64,000 nucleotides of DNA from Phycisphaerales bacterium. Lineage in GTDB: Bacteria; Planctomycetota; Phycisphaerae; Phycisphaerales; UBA1924. Shown piece after piece: positions 57,700 through 64,000 of the stretch (positions are counted from its first letter, which is position 1; each line of letters starts with the position of its first letter). The notes below the pieces were generated by a model, which was not told the DNA's origin, searched no databases, and saw only the letters and a list, made by a program, of their open reading frames with translations. Location of the stretch: assembly GCA_020849615.1 (NCBI GenBank), contig JADLFW010000016.1, positions 1 to 64,000 on the forward strand, read 5' to 3'. Made by a program: the position numbers and the translations under genes.

Positions 57700-59058
57700 C
57701 TACTCAAGAATGGTCTGCTCGCGGTCGGGCCCGACGCTGATCAGTTCGGCCGGCACACCGACAAAGTCCTCGATGAAATCGATGTAGCCGCGCGCGGGCC
57801 CGGGCAGGTCGGCCCGGCGGCGGACGTGACCGACCTCATCCCTGAACCCCGGAAGGGTGCGATACACCGGCTCGGCGCGGGAGAGATCCAGGGCATCGGG
57901 GGTGAACCGGTCGGACTCGGCGCCGCCCGCGCGGTAGGCGGTGCAGACCTTGAGCTCCTCGAAGCCCGCGAGCACATCCAGCAGGGTGATCGCCAGCCCG
58001 GTCGCGCCGTTGATCATGGCGGCGTAGCGGACGGCGACGAGGTCGAGCCAGCCGACGCGGCGCGGCCGGCCCGTCGTGGTGCCGTACTCGCGGCCGCGCT
58101 CGCGGATGCGGTGGGCGGTGTCGTCGTGGAGTTCGGTGGGCATCGGGCCCGTCCCGACGCGGGTTGAATACGCCTTCATGACACCCAGCAGCCGGCCGAC
58201 GCGCTGGGCCGGGACTCCCGCGCCGGAAGCGATGCCGGCCGAGCCGCAGCTGGAGCTGGTGACATACGGGTAGGTGCCGTGGTCAACATCGAGCAGGGTG
58301 CCGTTGGCGCCCTCGAAGAGCACGCGCCGGCCCGACCGCAGCAGTTCATCCAGCTCGTAGGTGGTGTCGTGGATCATCGGCGCCAGGCGTCGCCCGGCCG
58401 CGAGGGCGCCCGCGATCACCTGGTCGGGATTGAACGCCTCGGGCGTCGCCGAGCCTGCGGCCATGTGGCGCTTGAGTTCGCACGCCAGCCTGACGCGTTC
58501 GGACAGCACATCGGGCTTGCGCAGGTCGGCGGCGCGGATGGCGACGCTGCGCTGCACTTTGTCGGCGTAGGCGGGTCCGATCCCGCGGCGCGTCGTCCCC
58601 AACTGGGCCAGCCCCGTGCCGGCCGCGGACCTGGACTCGCGGGCGAGTCGCTCCTCACGGAACGCATCCTCCGCCTTGTGATACGGCATGACGATGTGAG
58701 CCCGGGATGAGAGCATCAGTCCGCCGACATCGACACCACGGGCGGTGAGATCATCCACTTCCTTCAGCAATGCCTCGGGATCGACCACGACGCCGTTGCC
58801 GATGATTGCCTTCCGCCCCGGGTAGAGAATGCCCGAGGGGATGAGGTGCAGCGAATACCGGGTGCCGCCCACCACCACGGAGTGGCCCGCGTTGGCCCCC
58901 CCGTTGTAGCGGACGACCGCGTCGTGCTCGCGGGCGAGGAGATCAACGGCCTTGCCCTTGCCCTCATCGCCCCACTGCAACCCGAAGACCGCCGTCGCGG
59001 GCTGGGTGGCCGCGGAGAGCGGGCGGGCGGGGCGGGGGGAAGGAACGGTTTGCGGCAT
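57700..59058 (-). CDS. purA: Adenylosuccinate synthetase
   Basis: A 452-residue enzyme making adenylosuccinate from IMP, aspartate and GTP. Seen: VFGLQWGDEGKGKAVDLLAR, YNGGANAGHSVVVGG, RGIGPAYADKVQRSVAIRA, LFEGANGTLLDVDHGTYPYV and the C-terminal GRPRRVGWLDLVAVRYA. The ATG at 59058 gives a 23-residue lead before the core; longer in-frame starts run through unlikely sequence. First gene of the minus-strand run to the glycosyltransferase. Confidence 0.96.
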   Translation of the reverse strand: MPQTVPSPRPARPLSAATQPATAVFGLQWGDEGKGKAVDLLAREHDAVVRYNGGANAGHSVVVGGTRYSLHLIPSGILYPGRKAIIGNGVVVDPEALLKEVDDLTARGVDVGGLMLSSRAHIVMPYHKAEDAFREERLARESRSAAGTGLAQLGTTRRGIGPAYADKVQRSVAIRAADLRKPDVLSERVRLACELKRHMAAGSATPEAFNPDQVIAGALAAGRRLAPMIHDTTYELDELLRSGRRVLFEGANGTLLDVDHGTYPYVTSSSCGSAGIASGAGVPAQRVGRLLGVMKAYSTRVGTGPMPTELHDDTAHRIRERGREYGTTTGRPRRVGWLDLVAVRYAAMINGATGLAITLLDVLAGFEELKVCTAYRAGGAESDRFTPDALDLSRAEPVYRTLPGFRDEVGHVRRRADLPGPARGYIDFIEDFVGVPAELISVGPDREQTILE

Positions 59059-59227
59059 GGGGAGGATTCCCGTGGTCGTTATCGGATCGGGAAAACCAGA
59101 CGATAGCTCCACCACGGCGGAGCCGGCGCCGGAATTGTGCCCGGGCCCGGCGTATGGGCGGTGTGGCGCGGGGAACGTGAACCTCGGGCGTCGACGGGCC
59201 GATGACGGATGCCAGCGTGGAGCATCG

Positions 59228-59404
59228 ATGCCGCAGGAGACTGTCCGGATAATGTGCCCGAACCTGACGTGCCGCAAGATCCTTGCGGTGCCCAAGTCGG
59301 CCCGTGGCCGCACCGTGCGGTGCAGGAGCTGCGGAACGAGCATCCGGGTCCCGCCCGAGAGCGGGCCCAAGCCCGCGCCCGCCCCCAGCGACAGCCAGTC
59401 CTGA
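59228..59404 (+). CDS. Small zinc-ribbon protein
   Basis: A 58-residue protein: MPQETVRIMCPNLTCRKILA, VPKSARGRTVRCRSCGTSIR, with CPNLTC and CRSC as a four-cysteine zinc ribbon, and a Pro-rich end. Such N-terminal ribbons are common ahead of FHA or membrane proteins in planctomycetes; here it stands alone between purA and the FHA gene on the opposite strand. Function unknown. Confidence 0.6.
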   Translation: MPQETVRIMCPNLTCRKILAVPKSARGRTVRCRSCGTSIRVPPESGPKPAPAPSDSQS

Positions 59405-59418
59405 AGCCGGGCCGCGGC

Positions 59419-59910
59419 TCACAGCTTCGGCGCGTCGTCATCATCCTTGAAATCAAACTCGACGATGCTGCTGTCGTCGGAATCGCCGTCGAGCAGGCTG
59501 CCGGGCCGGCCGCCGGGCGCCGAGATCGTCGTGCCCGTGCCGCCGTCGGCCAGCTTGCTGGCGTCGGCCGGCACCATGCCGGATTCCAGCGCCCGCTTGG
59601 AGTCGATCTGCCGCGGCATGCCATCCATCCGCACAACGAACACGAACGGGCCGATCCCCACGAGATCGCCCGCCGAGAGGCTGGCCTTCTCGACCCGCTT
59701 GCGGTTGACATAAGTCCCGTTGCGCGACTTGAGGTCCTGAATCAGGGTGCGGCCGCCCTCGAGGCGCAGCTCGCAGTGCTGCCGGGAGACGCTCGCCAAG
59801 GGGATGCGCACCTGGCAGTCGGTCTGACGCCCGATGACGATGCGCGGGCGCTTCAGCGGGATCTCCCGCTGACTTCCGTTCCTGCCGACCAAGATCAGGG
59901 TCACTTCCAC
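59419..59910 (-). CDS. FHA-domain protein
   Basis: A 163-residue protein starting with GTG. The FHA fold spans about 1-95: RPRIVIGRQTDCQVRIPLAS, VSRQHCELRLEGGRTLIQDL, KSRNGTYVNRKRV, with the GR, S-x-x-H and N-G phosphothreonine-binding residues all present. The remaining 65 residues are acidic and low in structure. It should bind a phosphorylated protein, probably a target of a Ser/Thr kinase encoded elsewhere. Confidence 0.9.
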   Translation of the reverse strand: MEVTLILVGRNGSQREIPLKRPRIVIGRQTDCQVRIPLASVSRQHCELRLEGGRTLIQDLKSRNGTYVNRKRVEKASLSAGDLVGIGPFVFVVRMDGMPRQIDSKRALESGMVPADASKLADGGTGTTISAPGGRPGSLLDGDSDDSSIVEFDFKDDDDAPKL

Positions 59911-59972
59911 GCGCCGACTATCCTTTCCCCGCGGGCCGGTCGAACCGGGCGCCCCCGCCGGACCACAACCTG

Positions 59973-61250
59973 ATGAGGCAAGATACCGCCCTTCCGCAAG
60001 CCCAGCAACGTCACCGGACTTCGGCCCGTGAGGCCCTGGAAGCCGGGCCGGGCCCCCACTCCCCCGGGTTCCCGCCCGTGCGGTCGCTCTACATCCACAT
60101 CCCGTTCTGCTTCCACAAGTGCCATTATTGCGATTTTTACAGCCTGGTGGACACCCGGGACCGCCAGGAACCCTTCACGGATCGGCTGATCAGGGAACTC
60201 ACCGCGTTGTCGCCGTGGGCGGGCCGCGCCCCGCTCGAGACGATCTTCGTCGGGGGTGGAACCCCCAGTCTCCTCCGGGCCGAGCACTGGGCCCGGCTGC
60301 TCGACGCTTTGGCCCGGCTCTTTGACCTTTCGACCATCCGGGCCGGGCGGGGCGAGTTCACCGTCGAGTGCAACCCCGAGACCGTGACGCCGGAGCTGAT
60401 GGACCTCCTCCGGAAGGGTGGTGTGGACCGGGTCAGCATCGGGGCCCAGTCGTTCCAGCCGGGCCACCTCAAGACGCTCGAGCGGTGGCACGACCCCGCG
60501 AATGTCGCGCGAGCGCTCGATCTTGCCCGGACCGCCGGCATCCCCCGCCAGTCGATCGACCTGATCTTCGCAATCCCGGGCCAGACGCCGGAAGACTGGC
60601 GCCGCGACCTCTCGGCCGCGCTGGACCTGGGGACCGAGCACCTCTCCTGCTACAGCCTGACCTACGAGCCCGGCACGGCGATGACGGCGCGGCTCAGACG
60701 GGGCGAGTTCACGCCCGCGGAAGAGGAAACTGAACTGCAGATGCACGAGGTGGCGCTGAACCTGCTGCGGTCGCGCGGGCTGGACCGCTACGAGGTCAGC
60801 AACTTCGCTCGTCCGGGCGCGGAATGTCGCCACAATCTCGCCTACTGGCGCCAGCGCGACTGGCTGGCGGCGGGCCCCTCCGCATCTGCCCACGTCGCCG
60901 GGCACCGGTGGAAGAACTTCCCCCGGCTCGATGACTACCTCAGCCATTCTGATGACGGCTTTGCCCCCATCACCGACCACGAACTGCCCGACGCGGTCCG
61001 GGCCGTCTCGGAGCGGATGATGACGGGCCTGCGCCTGCGCGAGGGGCTGAGTTCTCCATCTCTGCTCAGGGATGCCGAGGCCGCCCGGGCCGGGTCATCG
61101 GCCCGTTTGCAGGCCGCCGCGATGCGCCTGGCCGGCGAAGGCACGCTACACATCGACGGGCCCGTCTGGTCCCTCACCGATCGCGGCATCCTCCTCGCTG
61201 ACGCCATCACCGTCGATCTCATGGCTGCGCTCGACGGGCCCGGCCGCTGA
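59973..61250 (+). CDS. HemW-like radical SAM protein
   Basis: A 425-residue protein. SLYIHIPFCFHKCHYCDFYS has the CxxxCxxC cluster motif with the HemW-type following residues; ETIFVGGGTPSLL, FTVECNPETVTPELM and VDRVSIGAQSFQ are also typical, as is the C-terminal winged helix. HemW-type proteins bind heme and chaperone its insertion; true HemN oxidases share the core. About 35 residues precede the core. The last 105 bases overlap the end of the convergent pseudouridine synthase gene. Confidence 0.88.
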   Translation: MRQDTALPQAQQRHRTSAREALEAGPGPHSPGFPPVRSLYIHIPFCFHKCHYCDFYSLVDTRDRQEPFTDRLIRELTALSPWAGRAPLETIFVGGGTPSLLRAEHWARLLDALARLFDLSTIRAGRGEFTVECNPETVTPELMDLLRKGGVDRVSIGAQSFQPGHLKTLERWHDPANVARALDLARTAGIPRQSIDLIFAIPGQTPEDWRRDLSAALDLGTEHLSCYSLTYEPGTAMTARLRRGEFTPAEEETELQMHEVALNLLRSRGLDRYEVSNFARPGAECRHNLAYWRQRDWLAAGPSASAHVAGHRWKNFPRLDDYLSHSDDGFAPITDHELPDAVRAVSERMMTGLRLREGLSSPSLLRDAEAARAGSSARLQAAAMRLAGEGTLHIDGPVWSLTDRGILLADAITVDLMAALDGPGR

Positions 61251-62015
61251 CCCGGCCCCGGCGCCGGGCGGGGTGATGGAAAACCGCTTGAGCATGGCCC
61301 GGAGGTCGCGCGGCCAGCCCGTGCGGATGTCGATCGCTGCGCCCGTGACCGGATGCGTGAACGCGAGCCGGTGGGCGTGCAGCGCCAGCCGGGGTGATGC
61401 CCCGCGGATCACCCCGCGGGCGTAAACATCATCACCGAGGATCGGGTGATGCACCGCCGCGAGGTGGATGCGCACCTGGTGCAACCGGCCCGTGACGGGC
61501 CGGCACTCCAGCAGCGAAACCCCCGAAGCGCTCTGCAGGACGCGGTACGCGGTGACCGAGGGCTTGCCCGCCGACGAGATCCGGGCCTGCTTCGGGCGGT
61601 GCACTGCGCCGGTGTCCTCTCCCTCCCCGCCGCCGGTCTCCAGGATGGGCTTGCGGACGACCCCCTGGGCCGCCCGGGGCTCACCCTTCACGACAGCCCA
61701 GTAGTACTTCTTCACGCCGCGGGAGGCGAACTGCTCGCGGAGCGCGTCATACGTCGGCGCATCAAGCGCGATGACGACCAGCCCGCTGGTCTGGCGGTCG
61801 AGGCGGTGAAGAAGCCCGAAATCCCGGGCCCGGCCCAGCTTCTGGAGCTTCGGCCCGACCTTCGCGAAGACGCCGTTCATGAGCGTGTCGTGCGTGTGGC
61901 CTCGCCCCGGCTGCGTGGGAACTCCCGCGGGTTTCTCGACGATGAGCAGGTGCTCATCCTCGTAGCGAACGCGGAACGGCACACGCTCGTTGGGTTCGAT
62001 GCTGAACGTCGCCAT
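61146..62015 (-). CDS. RluA-family 23S rRNA/tRNA pseudouridine synthase
   Basis: A 289-residue enzyme with the RluA motif II HRLDRQTSGLVVIALDAPTY (catalytic Asp in HRLDR), LLIVEKPAGVPTQPGRGH, CRPVTGRLHQVRIHLAAVHH and GDDVYARG. There is no S4 domain at the N-terminus. The C-terminal 35 residues extend past the usual end and lie across the 3' end of the hemW-like gene on the other strand. It follows the 6-phosphogluconolactonase gene by 10 bp. Target uridines cannot be told. Confidence 0.9.
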   Translation of the reverse strand: MATFSIEPNERVPFRVRYEDEHLLIVEKPAGVPTQPGRGHTHDTLMNGVFAKVGPKLQKLGRARDFGLLHRLDRQTSGLVVIALDAPTYDALREQFASRGVKKYYWAVVKGEPRAAQGVVRKPILETGGGEGEDTGAVHRPKQARISSAGKPSVTAYRVLQSASGVSLLECRPVTGRLHQVRIHLAAVHHPILGDDVYARGVIRGASPRLALHAHRLAFTHPVTGAAIDIRTGWPRDLRAMLKRFSITPPGAGAGSAAGPVERSHEIDGDGVSEEDAAIGEGPDGPVDV

Positions 62016-62025
62016 CGCCACAAGC

Positions 62026-62811
62026 CTACGGCCGCGGCAGGGCCTCGTGGTCCAGGTACCAGCGAAGTTCGCCGGCGAGCGGCAGCAGGCGCCCGGCGGG
62101 CGGAGTCGCTTCCGCGGAGCCCACCCTTCGTCGCCGGGCCGCGCCGACCTCCGCGATGGCCCCCCGGCGCTCGGGCCCGGTCGCCAGCACGGCGATAAAG
62201 CGGGCCGCGTTGATCATGGTCAGCGTGAGCGTGATCGCCGAACGTTCATCCCGCGCCAGGCCGGCGATCACCGCGAGCCGGCCCGGATCGGTGTCCGCGC
62301 CCGTTCCCGGCTGCAGGCCCGCGATTCCGGCGTTGTCCCCGAGGCCCAGCAGGACGAAATCCAGCCGGTCGTGGCCCTTCTCGCGCCAGGCGAGATGCTC
62401 GCGGAGGTCGGCCTCGTACCGGCGATCAGGCTCGACCTCGGCGGCCCGGATCGCGTGGGCCTGCTCGGCGGGCATGTCCGACTGCTCGACAACGAGCTGG
62501 CGCAGGAGCTCGAAGCGGCTTTCTTCATCGCCGCCGACCGCGCGCTCATCAGTGATCCACAGGTGCGTCCGCTTCCAGGGCAGATCGCGGAGGGCCGGGT
62601 CGTACATCAGCCGGCGCAGGAGCGGCTCGGTCAGCGGCGTCACCGACACCGCAAGGTGAAAATCCCCGAAAGCCCGCACACAGTTCTTGGCCTGGATCAG
62701 CAGATCGGCGGCCGCGGCATCCAGCACATCATCCGCCGCCTCGCGCACCACCACCGGTCCCGGCAGATCGGGCCGGGCGGGCGGCGTGGGAGAACCGGAC
62801 AGCTCGATCAT
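62026..62811 (-). CDS. pgl: 6-phosphogluconolactonase
   Basis: A 261-residue protein of the DevB/Pgl family, second step of the oxidative pentose phosphate pathway. Seen: HLAVSVTPLTEPLLRRLMYD, RTHLWITDERAVGGDEESRF with the W-x-DER segment, FVLLGLGDNAGIAGLQPGT and ITLTLTMINAARFIAVL. The usual SGG(S/T) is altered to AVSVTPL and GxDGHxASLFP to GDNAGIAGLQPG, so catalytic efficiency or substrate may differ. zwf and gnd are not nearby. Confidence 0.82.
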   Translation of the reverse strand: MIELSGSPTPPARPDLPGPVVVREAADDVLDAAAADLLIQAKNCVRAFGDFHLAVSVTPLTEPLLRRLMYDPALRDLPWKRTHLWITDERAVGGDEESRFELLRQLVVEQSDMPAEQAHAIRAAEVEPDRRYEADLREHLAWREKGHDRLDFVLLGLGDNAGIAGLQPGTGADTDPGRLAVIAGLARDERSAITLTLTMINAARFIAVLATGPERRGAIAEVGAARRRRVGSAEATPPAGRLLPLAGELRWYLDHEALPRP

Positions 62812-62896
62812 CGGCACATTCTTCCAGAATCGGCCCGCGCGGGCCACCCGGGATTCGACGGGCCCCGAACGCCCCGGGGCGTGTCAACAATGCCCC

Positions 62897-63988
62897 ATGA
62901 CCGCCCACGCCCGGATCCTGGATGCCAACGCGAACAGGGCCCGTGAAGCCCTGCGGGTCCTCGAGGACATTGCCCGCTTCGCGCTCGATGATGCCGGGCT
63001 GAGCGGCGAGCTCAAGGAGCTCCGCCATGAGCTGCAGGCCGTCATCGAGTCGCTGCCGATCGACCGTGGCGTCCTGCTGGCGTCCCGGGCCACGGAGTCA
63101 GATGTCGGAACCTCCATCCACACCGCCGCCGAGTACCGCCGTGACGGACTTGCGTCGGTTGCCGGCGCCGCCGCGGGCCGGGTGACCGAGGCATTCCGCT
63201 GCATCGCCGAGTTCGCGAAGGTGCTGGGCGCCCCGGATTCAGCGGCCCGCGTCGAACAGGCCCGGTACCGGGCTTACTCCATCGAACAGCGGCTCTTGCT
63301 CGCCATCGGCGGGGCCCGGCGGCAATGGCGCCTCTGCGTGCTCATTACCGAATCGCTCTGCAAGGCCATGCCGTGGGATCGCGTCGCCGAAGCCGCGCTC
63401 GCCGGCGGGGCCGACTGCCTGCAGCTGCGCGAGAAGTCGCTCGACGGGGGGGAGCTGCTCCGCCGGGCCCGGCGCCTGCGAGCCATCACCCGCGCCGCGG
63501 GCGCCTCGCTCATCATCAATGACCGGCCCGACATCGCCATGCTGTCCGGCGCCGATGGTGTGCATGTCGGCCAGAGCGATCTGTCAATCCGAGATGTCCG
63601 GGCCTTGGCGGGCTTTACCCTCCGCGTGGGTATCTCGACGAGCGGGCTCGACGAGGCCCGCCGGGCGGCCGCCGACGGCGCGGACTACTGCGGCGTCGGG
63701 CCGATGTTCCCCACAACTACCAAGGACAAGCCGCGACTGGCGGGCCCGGCGTACCTGCGCGATTACCTCGCGGATCCGGTGTCGGCGCGCGTGCCGCACC
63801 TGGCGATCGGCGGGGTGACTCCGGCCAACGCGGGCGAACTCGCCGTCCTGGGGTGCCGCGGCCTCGCCGTCTCTTCGGCCGTGTGCGGCTCCGCCGACCC
63901 CCGCAGCGCCTGCCGTGAACTCCTCGAGCTGCTGACGCCGGTGGCGGGGGGCGCGGCCGCCCGTGCTGGCGGGGCGGGCCCGTCGTAG
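62897..63988 (+). CDS. thiE: Thiamine-phosphate synthase with N-terminal domain
   Basis: A 363-residue protein. Residues 1-140 form an all-helical domain (ILDANANRAREALRVLEDIA, RFALDD and the later RVTEAFRCIAEFAKVL), known ahead of ThiE in several phyla. Residues about 150-345 are the TIM-barrel synthase: GGADCLQLREKSLDGGELLR, LIINDRPDIAMLSGADGVHV, GQSDL, GVGPMFPTTTKDKPRLAGP and IGGVTPANAGEL. It joins HMP-diphosphate and thiazole phosphate to make thiamine phosphate, the cofactor precursor used by Dxs. The ATG at 62897 starts the N-terminal domain. Confidence 0.93.
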   Translation: MTAHARILDANANRAREALRVLEDIARFALDDAGLSGELKELRHELQAVIESLPIDRGVLLASRATESDVGTSIHTAAEYRRDGLASVAGAAAGRVTEAFRCIAEFAKVLGAPDSAARVEQARYRAYSIEQRLLLAIGGARRQWRLCVLITESLCKAMPWDRVAEAALAGGADCLQLREKSLDGGELLRRARRLRAITRAAGASLIINDRPDIAMLSGADGVHVGQSDLSIRDVRALAGFTLRVGISTSGLDEARRAAADGADYCGVGPMFPTTTKDKPRLAGPAYLRDYLADPVSARVPHLAIGGVTPANAGELAVLGCRGLAVSSAVCGSADPRSACRELLELLTPVAGGAAARAGGAGPS

Positions 63989-64000
63989 CCGATACACTCC

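Noticed and set aside
62812..62896. Possible TPP riboswitch before thiE
   Set aside because: Only 85 bases are available and I could not find the conserved CUGAGA and ACCUGAU-type elements.
1..64000. CRISPR arrays, insertion sequences and rRNA genes
   Set aside because: I saw no regularly spaced repeats, no transposase and no rRNA-like sequence in the window.

Overview
The window is GC-rich bacterial chromosome, densely packed, with GTG and TTG starts common. A DUF1559-like pilin-type protein, a long merged S10-spc-alpha ribosomal locus without rpmD, LpxB (so an outer membrane with lipid A), and many small lipoproteins and membrane proteins with no close named family all fit a planctomycete, possibly of the Phycisphaerae. 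That assignment is inference; no rRNA is present to test it.

Layout. 1-5.3 kb: tRNA-Asn with its promoter and terminator, a CheV-type CheW-receiver protein, and a four-gene envelope operon (DUF3300, DUF2950, glycine-zipper lipoprotein, second lipoprotein). 5.33-16.85 kb: an integrated element of about 11.5 kb bounded by a 44-bp direct repeat of the 3' part of a tRNA-Gly(CCC) gene. It carries a tyrosine recombinase, a small helix-turn-helix protein, a primase-helicase, a repeat-rich non-coding stretch that may be an origin, a protein resembling small terminase subunits and several small coupled genes. At its right end is an oppositely oriented cargo block: a membrane-anchored transglutaminase-like protein, a secreted protein with one RHS core motif, and an ACP-like protein lacking the phosphopantetheine serine. 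No capsid, portal, large terminase or conjugation gene is visible, so a phage-satellite-like island is the best reading. 16.9-31.1 kb: an FAD oxidoreductase, small proteins of unknown function, a histidine kinase/response regulator pair followed by lpxB, an RsmB-type rRNA methyltransferase, and an isoprenoid/NADP run (ptsN-like, polyprenyl synthase, dxs, NAD kinase), then a pilin-like protein and a membrane protein.

31.2-48.6 kb: pheS, then, separated by a strong terminator, the ribosomal run on the minus strand from rpsJ to rplQ, including secY, infA, rpmJ and rpoA. A TTGACA-16-TATCCT promoter lies upstream of rpsJ. Oddities: L22 carries an N-terminal segment resembling a Cro/C1-type helix-turn-helix; S14 is short but lacks the zinc cysteines; rpmD, rpsD, adk and map are absent from their usual places; a 322-bp hairpin-rich gap separates rplC from rplD.

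48.7-64 kb: an exported protein of unknown function, an M28 metallopeptidase lipoprotein, ruvB, a minus-strand run purA-uppS-cdsA-coiled-coil zinc ribbon-GT39 glycosyltransferase, a tiny zinc-ribbon gene, an FHA protein, a HemW-like radical SAM enzyme whose end overlaps a convergent RluA-type pseudouridine synthase, a 6-phosphogluconolactonase and a two-domain ThiE.

The best candidates for something undescribed are the tRNA-Gly island as a whole (its own replication module, probable arm sites, a terminator that replaces the one it displaced), its RHS/ACP-like cargo pair, and the HTH-L22 fusion.
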